64,000 nt of DNA from Druceiella hillmani (Eukaryota > Arthropoda > Insecta > Lepidoptera > Hepialidae). This document shows, piece by piece, positions 32,412 through 45,565 of this stretch. The DNA lies in assembly GCA_039881145.1 (NCBI GenBank), contig JAYKKI010000137.1, forward strand, positions 3,119,001-3,183,000, given 5' to 3'. The first letter of the stretch is position 1. Each line of letters starts with the position of its first letter. The notes under the pieces are model-generated. The model saw nothing but the letters and a program-made list of their open reading frames with translations, had not been told where the DNA came from and ran no database searches. The translations under genes and the position numbers were made by a program.

Positions 32412-32560
32412 TCCGCGAAGACCGAATTAATGACGCCCTAAGTCAGTACTGTAGAGGACAGCATCCACAAATGATGGTCGGGTGGTCGAGTCTTCCGACG
32501 ATCTGTCACCATTAAGGTCATCGGTGTAAAAATTAATTCAAGGCGGGAGACCCGAAATTG
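32412..32560 (+). repeat. dispersed repeat family D, copy 2
   Basis: Matches 29955-30055, then continues cttccgacgatctgtcacca, then ttaaggtcatcggtg and attcaaggcgggagacccga. The gccggtg-like and 'aaggcggg.acccgaaattg' segments look like the 3' untranslated part of a LINE. No frame is maintained. Confidence 0.55.
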
Positions 32561-34412
<1,852 letters not shown>

Positions 34413-34879
34413 AAATAATATCTTTCATCTTTGAAGATCAAAACACGCAGTAATATAATACTAATACTCGTATAATGGCAATTTCAGTATAATAAAATTA
34501 CTATTATGTTATTATATTATGGATCATGATCATATTATTATATACGTGATCATTTCGTTATATTATTTTCCTCTTTATTACATTTCTGTCTTTACTTACA
34601 AATTGTCAGGCCTCTTACTGCCTCTTTGCGTTCGTTTTCATTTATTGCATATTAAGCGGTTCGTTAAATCGTTAATTTTACTTAAGAAATGAATATACTT
34701 GTACATATTCATTCTCCCTCAGATATTATGAAATTAATATTTATTTTATTGAGAAATGAAAATAGATATTTTTAATTTTTATAAAGCGACTTTTACAATT
34801 TACGAATATGTATATTTATAATATAGTCCTAACAATTTTTTATTTATTATGACGAAATATCAGCTATTATATTTTTTTT
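34413..34879. other. A/T-rich spacer
   Basis: Small palindromes such as atgatcat occur near 34525 and 34550. There is nothing else. Confidence 0.45.
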
Positions 34880-35185
34880 TTCAAAAAAATTGTATATAAT
34901 CTCAGACGATATATTGAGTTTTGTTTTAGGGTTAAATTGAAAAAATGCTATAAATAAATAAAATACGTAGGTAAAGAGCAGATGTTATATTTAATTTATT
35001 TCATCTATATACGAGTATGTTAAAAATATATAGGTAAAAAAATTAAATATGATCTCAAACGATATATTGAGTATTGTTTTAGGGTTAAACTTAAAAAAAT
35101 GCTCTAAATGAATAAAATATGTGGGTAAAGAACAGATGCCATATTTAATTGATTTTATCTATATATTTTATCTATATCTGTATAT
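34880..35185 (+). repeat. 153-bp tandem duplication, well preserved
   Basis: ctcagacgatatattgagtt at 34901 matches ctcaaacgatatattgagta at 35054. The match continues through gttttagggttaaa.tt and aaaaaatgct.taaat.aata, then tacgtaggtaaagagcagat, to tttatctatatac. It is the most similar of the tandem duplications in the window by eye, hence probably the youngest. Confidence 0.85.
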
Positions 35186-36927
35186 TTATCGATCAAGAAA
35201 CCAATGAAAACGAGCGCATTGAGAGAATTAAAACCAATTTTATAAACAATGATTCGAATATCTGGGAGTAGGAACTTTTATTCTCATGTAAATAATCTGA
35301 GTTAAATTTTCAGATTAGAAAACTGTTAAATAAGAAAAAAAAATTTGCAAATAATAATGTTTTTAACATTACTATGGACAGAACTGCATATTGTTTGGAC
35401 CGTTATTTTATTTCCTTTTTTTTTCAAACTAAAATCGCTATATTTTCTAATCGGTATACGAGTATATTGGCCATACGGGTAACCAAATGACATGGATTAT
35501 AATTTCAAAAACTGAAAGAATAGATCAAAAATTTACAATCGTGATATTAACGTAAATGTTAAGGTGGTGCTTCTTTTTCATATTTTTTCTGTTACAGGTG
35601 ACGCGTGAATTACCAATAAAATTACCAGTTTTTGTGTACCCATTTCTTTATAGTAATTTTAATATAATTATTTGACTCTCCATTCTTGCTACATTAAATT
35701 GCTTGAGCCAACTTTAACTTATTCTATTTTTCAAACAAGAATGAATGTAGAAGTGAATTTTATTTTAGGACGGCTTATGCAACTCAATACTAAGTTAGCA
35801 GGGAGTTTCATATTTTCATTCTTACTGGTATAATTTGCAACTTTTTTTTTTTAGATTTATTTGGAAAAGATTTAAAAATCAAGGTTTTAACCAAAGAGAC
35901 TGATTCTATACATTATGTGTAAAACTAAAAACCCTCTATATCATTTATTTCCTAAGCTTTCGTAAAAGCTGTTAAAGCTTTAATATTTTGGACGGCTACG
36001 ATAGCAAATGACTTTATTTTTGCTTACTTTAACATATAAACATCAGGTCTGGAGAAGAAACCCTTAAAAAACTGTATTTATTTGTAATATTTTAGTTGAA
36101 CAAAATCACCATGATGGTGCCATTTACTTAAAGTAGATATGAGGAGAGGCATATTTAACCTAATTATTTGTACGACTAAATTTTTTTTTATTCTGCGAGC
36201 ATTAAAAAAAACATTTTTGCAAAAATTTTTTTTGAAAAGAAAAATTGTGAACACTTATTGGCAAACAATTTTTTATTTAAATCAGAAAAAGACACAAATA
36301 ACATACTAATGATCAGATAGAGACGAATTTGAGTTCGCTTTCTATCGTAAAGTTTTAATTCATAGGTAGTTGATTTACTATACATTTTAAATTTCTTAAA
36401 AATATTAAATTACTACTAATTAAATATTTAAAATTTCGATAAGAAAAGAATAATACGTAATCGCACAAGATTTTTGGATTACACTCAATTAAATCTTAAT
36501 TTAAAATTTGAAAACCAAATTAACCACACAAATTTTTACCGATAAAATAGACTTAATGTAGTCAGTATCGTTGTTAAGTATGTTCTGTTGTATTTGACGA
36601 AAAATAGTTAAGGAAAATATTACATTGTATTCAAAAATTGACGAAAAGCCGGTAGGTAGACTTGGAAGGATTGAAGCTAACCGTACAAATAGCCTCGGGG
36701 CACGATCCTTGGATATATTTGGCAAGTTACCGATCGTTTGTAATAATCCACTTTTGTAAACATGATTCACAAAGTGTAACAAAAGTAAAATATGAAGAAA
36801 AAAATATAAGATGCGGTTCGAAAGTCTTTGTGGAGAGAGGAATGCCTGAAGAAAATACGAGATTACTTATCTAGCAATACTTATATAAAATATAAGCGAG
36901 ATGGATATGAAACATAGGTACTTGAGT
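35186..36927. other. A/T-rich spacer
   Basis: The 93-codon minus frame (36501-36782) and 70-codon plus frame (36662-36874) overlap each other and show no family motif. I do not call them genes. Confidence 0.4.
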
Positions 36928-36985
36928 GCATATGAGAATATTATTTTCTACTTAACGTATAATGGACCATAATATTTTCATATGC
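36928..36985. repeat. 17-bp inverted repeat
   Basis: gcatatgagaatattat and the inverse ataatattttcatatgc pair with one mismatch around 24 bases. Confidence 0.75.
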
Positions 36986-37168
36986 ATAAAGGTAAAAGTT
37001 TAAATATTGCTGAAGACTGATTAAAAAAAGTAATAATTTTCATAAAACAAAATTGTACGTGTTAAATTTATTGTATACAAAATAATCTTGTGAGGACGAG
37101 TAGATGTTAATTTTACATGTTAATTTCACTGTGCACAAATATTAGTATTATTATTAAATCATGTAAAT

Positions 37169-38423
37169 ATTGGTTCGTAGGAAATTAATGAGTGCTTTTT
37201 TTATTTTATTTTTTTCTAGAAAGCGATAAAACATCCAGAGTGAAACAATGTTAAGTGGTGGGAGTAGATTCTATAAATATGTGTCAACTTCTACGGACCA
37301 CTTTCGTTTTCACGAGGACATGGAAGCGATAAGAGAGCATATAATCATTGTTCTTTTTACGAGTTTCGTTTAGATCACTCAACAAATATAGCTGCTCAAA
37401 ATGTATGTAAGGAAAGATGGAGAAGGTTAAGATGCGATCTCTAATATAATTGTAAGCCATTGGTTTCAGAGGCTCCAATATGAAGGTTCTGATTTAAATG
37501 GTTTTCCCTTACAGCGGACGACCAGTGGAAATTAATATGGACCTTTTAAAAGAATTAATTGAAAGAGATCCCCTCCTTACTTTATGTTGCCTGGCACCAA
37601 ATCTTAGTTTCAATAATATCTTGCATATTACTGAAACTGAGATTATTTTAAATTTACCAGTGAGAGACATTGGTAAATTTTCATCAAGTGTATAAAATGT
37701 GTAAGTTAAAGTTGTGGATACCACATACCCTGACCACAACTCAGTTAGACCAACGTGCCAATATATGTATGAATATTCTTTCCCTGAGATACACTCAATA
37801 ATATTATGACAAAATGGTAACTGGAGAAAAGAGTAGATTCTGTAAGTAAACGGTACGTGAAAACGCCTATGGATAAGGTCACATGAAAAGGTAATACCGG
37901 CTCTAAAACTGAACTTCATCAGAAGAAAGTTTTGTTATCTGAAATGAAAAAGGAATTTTGGATTGGGGATTACTAGCAAAAAATGCAGCCGTAGACTCAA
38001 AAATAAACTACAGTCAATTTGACCGATGGAAATTTAAATATAAAAGAAACGTAAAGAATAATATAATTTTATTTTCTTCGCGATAACATCCGGCCGCACG
38101 TAGTTATAGTTTACCAGAAGTTATTGTATTTTAATTGGTAGTTTCTACCAAATCCATCTTAATTCTCTGACAGCACAAACAGATTTTTATTCATTCTCAT
38201 CTTTAGATAATAACATTCAGGATAAAAAGTTTGATAACAGAGGAGAATAGTCAGATTTCCTTAATAAGTTTTTCGGGCGACAGCTTCGAAATTTTTTATC
38301 AGAAGAAATCCACGCTTTACCTGCAGGTTCGGCAATAGGTTATAGATGACAATGGGGTTTATTATGTGCAAGAAAAAATAACTGTGAATTAAAATTTAAA
38401 AAAAAAATTACTTTCCTAACAAT
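37169..38423 (+). mobile_element. mariner element 1 (inactive, near full length)
   Basis: A degraded mariner transposase (37320-38392) is flanked by candidate terminal inverted repeats. The left end at 37169 reads attggttcgtaggaaattaa. The right end, read inversely from 38423, gives attgttaggaaagtaat. The span of about 1,255 bases is the usual size of a mariner. TA target duplications are not certain. Confidence 0.65.
37320..38392 (+). pseudogene. mariner (DD34D) transposase pseudogene 1
   Basis: Read across frames, the order is that of a mariner transposase. An N-terminal segment reads YEFRLDHSTNIAAQNVC. Then come VSHWFQRLQYEGSDL and SGRPVEINMDLLKELIERDP (second helix-turn-helix). Next is NICMNILSLRYT and then VTGEKSRF, where the first catalytic Asp of the usual TGDEKW is missing. 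DNIRPHVVIVYQKLL near 38082 keeps the second Asp. TDFYSFSSLDNNIQDKKFDN near 38179 keeps the third. The C-terminus is VIDDNGVYYVQEKI. The two downstream Asp codons are 100 bases apart, about 5 short of the 105 expected for 34 intervening residues. Several frameshifts and stops, and a small palindromic insertion near 37605-37645, show it is long dead. Confidence 0.85.
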
Positions 38424-38764
38424 ATATTATCTAGTATATACCACAAGCATAAAATTATCATGAATGTCTAAATAACTATAAAATTTAGGTAATAGTTCCT
38501 GGTAAACATTTATACTTTTAGCGATGAGATATTTTTTCTAATTTTATCTTTAGCAAAAATTAATCTTTGAGGATATTTATATTCAATATTACCGTAACTA
38601 ATTTACTCGTTAACTACTAAAATATATGAAGGTTAGTTAACTGTATCACCGTGCCAAATTTCAAGTGTCGATTACAAACAATTTTTTCACGCGTTTTTTC
38701 GATTTCGTACAGATGCTTGGACAGAAAGACACGTGATGGTCACTCATGTAAGTTTCTGTTATTT
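38424..38764. other. A/T-rich spacer
   Basis: This is the sequence between the mariner and the next RTE-like tail. Nothing specific is seen. Confidence 0.4.
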
Positions 38765-39300
38765 TTGTCAGGGTTCCGTAACTTAAAAAGAAAAACGGAA
38801 TCCTTATTAGATCCCTCGCTTGTCTGTTTGTACGTCAGCAGCTGTTTTCTCAGAAACTACTTGATGAAAAAACTTGAAACGTGACACAGTAATAAAACAT
38901 ATTAACCCGCATATATAGCAATAGTTGGAACTTAAAAAATATTTACTTAGAAATTTTAAGCGGGGCAAATTAATTCAAGTCTTTTCTTCAGAGATTTACT
39001 GAAAAATACACAAAAAAATGCCCCCCGACCCCAATTTTCCAACCATTCAACCAAAAATTATAAAAAAATATGAATTTTTAGAAGCCCACGCCTAGATTAA
39101 TCTATATCAATGATTATAAAATTCATATTTTTAAAAATATTCCCCAATCTCTTAGTCCATGAAAGTTATAGCAGGCAATACATTTAGATTTTTCTGTTTC
39201 CACATCCGATTTTCCCTGAAACCACGCGATGTAAATATTTGGAAGTTGGCATAGCAATACATTTTATTAACAGATATATTTTACATGCATTTTTTACCAC
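38765..39300 (+). repeat. RTE-like non-LTR 3'-end fragments, copies f and g in tandem
   Basis: Copy f: agggttccgtaacttaaaaa, cggaatccttattagatcc, a tctgtttgtacgtc block, agctgttttctcagaaacta, cttgatg, aacttgaaacgtgaca and aaacatattaacccgc. Copy g from about 39185: ttctgtttccacatccgatt, ttccctgaaaccacgcgatg, and ttggcatagcaatacatttt. The same element end occurs twice within 540 bases. No frame is conserved. Confidence 0.6.
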
Positions 39301-39401
39301 TGTTTTCAAAATATTCGCGTAAAAGGTAAAAGTAAATCGGAGGAAGTACATTTGAGAAGTTTTGTTATGAGAAATGTACAATTATTTTTTTCACAGTTTA
39401 A

Positions 39402-39434
39402 TTTAAATATATAGTTATTCACTATATATTTAAA
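39402..39434. repeat. perfect 14-bp hairpin
   Basis: tttaaatatatagt, loop tattc, actatatatttaaa. Confidence 0.9.
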
Positions 39435-39610
39435 AAATATTTTGACAGATAAGCAAAAATATAAAATTACGCCACCTTTTTCAAAACTACTGAGCTTTAA
39501 TTTCAGGAAAAAAGAAGTTTGGTAAAAACTTACTACAACCATTTTTTTATGCTTTTTATCACCCTTTTTTAAGCATGTTAAAGTTATAGTGTCTAATATG
39601 TTGCAATATT

Positions 39611-39746
<136 letters not shown>

Positions 39747-39755
39747 ATGCCAAAC

Positions 39756-39787
39756 TTGGTTCTATGAGCTATAACTCATAGAACCAA
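39756..39787. repeat. perfect 13-bp hairpin beside (TA)n
   Basis: ttggttctatgag, loop ctataa, ctcatagaaccaa. It lies 13 bases from the TA tract. Confidence 0.9.
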
Positions 39788-39884
39788 TATATGATGAAAG
39801 AAGATATATAAAAAAATGTAACGATTGTAAAATTATTTCTTGCTTTTTTCTTCCAAAACGTAAAACTTTGACTATTCTTTTAGA

Positions 39885-41490
39885 GTTCCGTATTGAAAAA
39901 GGGAATGCTTCTTATGGAGATTTCAATTAATAAGCAACAATATATTTAAAATCCTGTAATACTTCCAGAAGTGGGGAGGTAAATCCCTTAGATGAATGTA
40001 CCTTCTTAATGGGGGGATTTTTATCACCCATTATAAAATTTAGTAAGATATCATTGAAATCAAATTTATAAAAAATATAACTTTCATTTGCCATTTTTAA
40101 TTTTCAGCTCTGTGTGTCAATAATGAAATTTTAAAATACATGGAAAGAGTAACGTGGGGAGTGTTTTATTTTTTGTCAGTATTCTTAAATTAATTTTATT
40201 GGAACCTTTAAATGCATCTATTTGATTAGATTACGTAAACAATTTATCCTGACTTTAAGTTTTTTTTTAAATATATCCTTTTTTTAGTTCTATGCTATCC
40301 ATACTAATTATATAATTCAATTCTCTCAACGATATCTTTATATTTGGAACCAAATTTTCTCCGACATAGCAGTATTTTATAATATTTTTGTATATTAAGT
40401 TCGATGTTGCAAATTTTTGCAGTATCTTACTATTTTATCTTTCATGATCAATTGTTTTCTTGAACACTTTCATAATAAGCATTATGTTCTAGCTCTTTGT
40501 GTTCAACTGTTCCAATCTTCAAACAACTTATTCACCTTGATCTTAGTCACATTGCTCTCTTTATTTTACTATTATTTTGCATTCATTTTATTAAACCATC
40601 GATTTACCATCATTATGGTTTTTAAGTAGATTAACTATATATTTTATTCCTTCCATATCCATATTTGTTTTCTCCGGGCCTGTCAATTATTTTAGAAATT
40701 TATGACCTCAAAATACTTGAAAAGGTTAGTTTGAATTTATCTTAAATTTTAACTAATATCATCGTCGTATAGGGCTTACGTTCATAACTATTTCGTGTAA
40801 TTAAGTGGTACCCACGTGTTCTGGTCGCACCGGGTATTCTGGCAGATGGGTCGGTTTTGCATGTTCATGAAATGCAGAAAGGATATTTTGCTGACGAAAA
40901 GATTTTTTATATTTCTCCAATATCATATGAGCAAAGTCACGGACATAAACTAGTTTATTATAAGTTTACTATTATCATATCATATGAAATAAGTAGTAAT
41001 TAATGTTTTACCGTTTATATAAACTTAATTATATTTTTGGAAGTTTCGGAGGCACAATATTGATTACGCACTATTTTGTATACTTGTGCTACAAAGAATT
41101 TATAAATGAATTAAGAAAATGATTTAATTTTTTTGCAATAAACACAGTTAAAGCATTTTGGTTTAAATAGAAAGTTTCTGGGAAACCTTTGTTCTTTTAA
41201 TATAATATTTAGACTATAGGGTCAAACTAAGCCAAAGTATGAGGGGTTCTGTAAATTTAGATTTAAATTGAAATTCAGTCTCGTTTAAAGTTGTTTGCCT
41301 TAATTATTTTTCAATTTCCTGTCAAATTATATCATCTTTAACCGTTCTTTCGGGATTTTTGTGGCCTGCGCAGAATAAAATTGATGTAGATTTTGTTAGA
41401 TAATACTTTGCTCATAAATTTGGCTTTAAAGATATATTTAGTTAGCACTAGGCGCGGTTTTGCTAAGCCTCTACCATAAATCTATTAACA
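39885..41490. other. A/T-rich spacer with a weak RTE-like start
   Basis: agagttccgtattgaaaaag at 39885 resembles the beginning of the RTE-like tails, but the rest is not recognisable. Around 40808-40860 a short G+C-raised patch (ggtacccacgtgttctgg…) has no assignment. No gene is seen. Confidence 0.35.
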
Positions 41491-41494
41491 GAAC

Positions 41495-41690
41495 TAATCT
41501 TATCAGTTTTAGATGTTTTATCTCTAATGGAATGGACCCCTATCTCTCTGTCCAGCCTTTTTTTTCAGAAACCGTTCCACATAAAAACTTTCAATTTGGG
41601 ATATTGGTAATGCATATTAATCTTTATATACGTTATATAGGTCTATGGTTTTTGCTCAGAAATATTTATATATAAATTTTTGCTTTAGTA
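41495..41690 (+). repeat. RTE-like non-LTR 3'-end fragment, copy h
   Basis: tatctctctgtccagccttt, tttttcagaaaccgttcca, aaaaactttcaatttggga and taatgcatattaat follow the order of the tails above. The 71-codon frame here lies in the repeat and is not a gene. Confidence 0.5.
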
Positions 41691-43690
41691 AATTCATTTG
41701 AGTTCGATTATGGTCAATTCACATTAGTTATAACTTGCTCAGCGTTATGTGGATCTCAAAATAACATTTTTTTAGAATTTAGTGAAATAAAATGCCAGCT
41801 GCATTACATTTCACTCAATCAGACACCACCCACCTCCTTCCTCCCATTCACAAAACTACTGAAATCAAACTTTTTAACGAATCACAGGGTTATCAATAGT
41901 TTACGTTACCGAATCACACAGCAAATGTGCGAGTTTGTGAGAAATTAAAATACGAGTAATATACGAGTATTTACTAATAGTTTGATGAAGCACTATGTAC
42001 CCCCAAATGTTTTTAATGTTGATTCATCGCAGTGTGAGCCCCACTCGTACGTAATGTCTATTTAAATACGGTCTATTTAAATAAGGGATAAAAAATATTT
42101 CATTCCAAGAGTTCTTTGCAAGAATATAATTATTTTTTATAAGGGAAAATTTAAAATGAAGCAAATACTAATAGAAATATTTCGTTAATGCTTAATTTTA
42201 TGTTACTCTTTGACATAATTACTTGATAATATGAAAATTAGAAATACAGATCTATTTAGATTTTTAGATTACTTCTAACGCAAACGATTAGAGAGAGAAA
42301 TAAATTTGATAATTAATGATTATTTTACATAAGGATAAATACAATCAAATATTAATTATCGTACAAATTACTAAATTAAGAAATCAATTAATTTCAAAAA
42401 AATATAACACAGAACAGAATCATTCTTTCAAAAGCGATTTAAATATATATACAACAGAAAAAGCTGAAGCAAACCTGAACCAATAGGCATATAATTTCAT
42501 AATGAGCTAGGCTGACAATCTGTGAATAATAAATTATTAATTTCCATTTATAGGAGAACTCCATACATTCGTTTTTTTTACGTTTTAATGAACAATATAA
42601 CGATATTGGACATTTTAATTTCATAAACATTATAATTAAGAGCATTAAAAAAACCATAAAAGTACTTAACATATTTATACGCCTAAGTATTTAACATATT
42701 TTAGATACAGGACAATATTTTATTTATCTGAAGTTTTTTATGTCTGTTGTAAATGGTTTCGGTTTCAGAGAGCTCAATATTTCATTGAGTATATAGACTT
42801 ATAACGGACTAAAGGCAATTTCTAGAATTTGTTGAAAATAGAACGACCAAAAAATTGCGAGTAGTAATTTTATGAAATTTGCAGGGTAATATCTTTCCAA
42901 TTACTATGAGGAATGATAGGTAAATTATTTGTTACCATAGATCCATTAAAATTCCATATAGTATTATTGAATTGAAATAGTAAAAGTTTTGTAAGTTGAT
43001 TGAGCCGTAGTAATATTTGCAAAGCAAATCGGAGAACGATCTCTAAGTTGCAGTGTCTTTTGGCTTACGTTGCTTAAACCGTTTTAAATACATTAAAATA
43101 ATTTATAATAGTGTCATAGCTGTTACATGGCTCTACAAAAAACTCAGTGATATTATATCTATATTTTATATTTTATAAAAAAAACACAGCGTTTTTTTAA
43201 GTTCGATAGTAACGTTCCGAAATGTAAACATACTTTTGTGAATATTGTTGACAAATACTAATTTGAACAGGTAAGGTTGTCGCGTGCCCAATAATATACC
43301 ATTTCTTCGAAGAGAGCTCCTGAAATAACGTGCACGTTCAAGCATCAAATAATAAACAATATTGACATAAGAAATAAAAATTGTTAACGTTAGGTGCAAT
43401 TTTATCTGTTCGTATATCAATGTAAATTAATAATTTATCTACGCCATTATAATAAAACCAAAATGCACAATCATAATTTTCACGCGAGCTAAGCTGAGAA
43501 TAAAAAGTAAGCACGACTACAAAAGCAGACAAACATAAATTAATGAAGATGTCCTAAGTAATTAGCAAAATTTAATTACCTCATCTTAACCCGGCATCAT
43601 TTTGGTAGACAATCAATACACTGGCGGTAAGTTGGGTAAATATGAGCTTAATATTTAAATCCTAGAATCTACTTGATCCTACGATTCGAA
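41691..43690. other. A/T-rich spacer
   Basis: Tandem 16-mers gtctatttaaata.g occur at about 42056-42085. The minus frames near 42439, 43166 and 43338 have no recognised motifs. Confidence 0.4.
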
Positions 43691-43699
43691 ACGCATCGT

Positions 43700-44120
43700 C
43701 TATTTATGTATCCTATTCCTTCATCTCTCATTCTATCAATTTCTCTTGTCCATGTTGATGCTTAATTTATTTTTATGGTTCCGCTCCTCAAAATTAAAAA
43801 CACCAGAACCCTTATAGAATAACTTTTTAGTTTACCCGTCCGTCCGCCTTTCTGTAAAACTCTCTTTCCCAAAAACGGCATGAGACAAATATCTTATTCC
43901 TTCTTCTCTCAATTTTTCTGTTCATGCTGACACTTAAATTAATTTTATGGTTCAGCCCCTCAAAATGAAAAATACCCGAACTCTTATAGAATTACTTTGT
44001 AGTCTATCCGTCTGTCTGCCTTTTTGTAAAAGCTCTCTTTCTCAAAAAACAGCTTAAGATATCAAGTAGAAATTAATACCTTAAACTCAGGTTTATAGCT
44101 TTACATTGAAATAAGAAATT
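43700..44120 (+). repeat. 181-bp tandem duplication of an RTE-like tail, copies i and j
   Basis: tcctattccttc..ctctca at 43711 matches tcttattccttcttctctca at 43892. The match continues through ttgatgcttaa/ctgacacttaa, ttatggttc.gcccctcaaaa, and acc.gaac.cttatagaat to cgtctgtctgcctttttgta and ctctctttctcaaaaa. The inner 'ggttccg…tctgcc…gaacccttatagaa' is the RTE-like 3' end, so the duplication copied part of that element. Confidence 0.75.
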
Positions 44121-45440
44121 CAAGCATTTTAGTTCAAGATATGGCCCTTTAACCGTATTTTTTTTGTATTTATATCACAGTCTTACCCACTGACCGTCAA
44201 AATCTATAGGGTACTTCCGGTCTACCTACAATCTTTAAATTTATAAAAGGAAGCCTTATTGCATAAGTAATGTCAAAAATTCAGAAATCAACGATTTCTA
44301 ATTCTATGTCCAGTTATAAGTCTTTATAATTTGTTTGTTTTTACGCCTGTGAGATGTATAGTAGTAAATTAATATTTTTTTAAAATAATTTAATAAGAAA
44401 TACCACGTAACCTTAAACGTTTATATGTGCCTAAATGTGTAGGGGAGTGTGATTTTAATGCAATTTCTGCTCGTGTCTGTTTACCAAAAAAAAAATAATT
44501 TATACAAGGAAAACATTTCCTTCCAATTTTCTTTGCCGCCAAGTAACGAAATAAGATAGTAATACCTAAATATGTGTAAAAACAGTTTTAAATCATATTT
44601 ATGAAAATAGAGGAAATAGGTATCTATCAGTGAACAGACTTAATCCAAGCCTGATGGGTGATCGGTCGCGCCCTTGCAACTTACGTAAATGTATTTTTAA
44701 CTTTGTTTAATATAACATCACGATTTATACTTTAAACGAGCCGGAAAACTTAAGTGGGTGTTTTTATTTATACTCATTTTCTATGTTTATTCAAGAGTGG
44801 TCGGCGTTTCGCATTAAGGGCTAGTTAAATATAACCGTAGACTTATTAACTGGCTAATATGAATATTTGAACCGAATGGGTGAATTACTTTGGAGCTGTT
44901 TGCACGTTATATACTACTCACTACTACTACTAACTACAACACATTATAGCAATTACATATATGTATATATAATAACACATTATAGTAAATCAAACGGATT
45001 ATGGTTTATTTAATAATTCTTTACAAAACAGTCTCATTAGATGTATGAAGTAGATTTATATAAAAATGTTTTTAATACTTTAGAATAATGATAATATTTC
45101 CGTACACATTATTGCCCCTTACAGACCTAAATGTACACAAGCTATAAAATATACGATATATTTACTGAATCACAAATAATATTCCGTTTTTAATGAGTTA
45201 TAATACAACTAAGGTTGTATTAGTTCTGCATTGGAAGAAGAGTTTCGTGAAAATAGTGTAAATACATCTATGTATTACAAATATGTACAAATAAACAGCC
45301 TATACCGGTTCATTGCCGGACATGGACACTCCATTGTGCGTATCATTCGAGGTGAAGCCCACAATCGCCATGCTGGGCAGGCGACATTGAGATCGCAGTA
45401 CGTAGCTTATCGTACCAATAACGCTACTGCCCGTCACAGG
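44121..45440. other. A/T-rich spacer
   Basis: It contains a 9-bp hairpin taatacaac/gttgtatta near 45200. From about 45300 the sequence becomes G+C-raised and may belong to the SINE-like element that follows. Confidence 0.4.
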
Positions 45441-45565
45441 TCCGTGGCATTTATCTACGCGATTACAAACATACGCGACACAAAACGGGTAGAGGTCGAA
45501 CCAGGGACCTTGTGGTGCGCAGCGTCACCAAAAACCATAAATCGGTTTAGAACCTAGCACACAAT
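45300..45565 (-). repeat. tRNA-derived SINE-like sequence 2
   Basis: On the minus strand from about 45565, a weak A-box-like tatggtttttggtgacg is followed by ctgcgcaccacaaggtccct and ggttcgacctc (45492-45502), which has one mismatch to the B-box consensus. The G+C-raised body continues to about 45300 (gcgattgtgggcttcacctc and others). It resembles sequence 1 at 28.3 kb in the box region only. The 108-codon plus frame across it has no known domain and probably stays open because of low A/T content. Confidence 0.45.

Noticed and set aside
36501..36874. Overlapping 93-codon minus and 70-codon plus frames as genes
   Set aside because: They have opposite strands over the same bases, no motif, no splice or promoter signals.
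37509..37919. 136-codon minus-strand frame, one of the longest in the window
   Set aside because: It is antisense to the mariner 1 transposase fossil, which explains its length and amino acid make-up.
45231..45557. 108-codon plus-strand frame
   Set aside because: It starts at TTG, has no family motif and covers a SINE-like G+C-raised block with a minus-strand B box. Fewer stops are expected at that composition.
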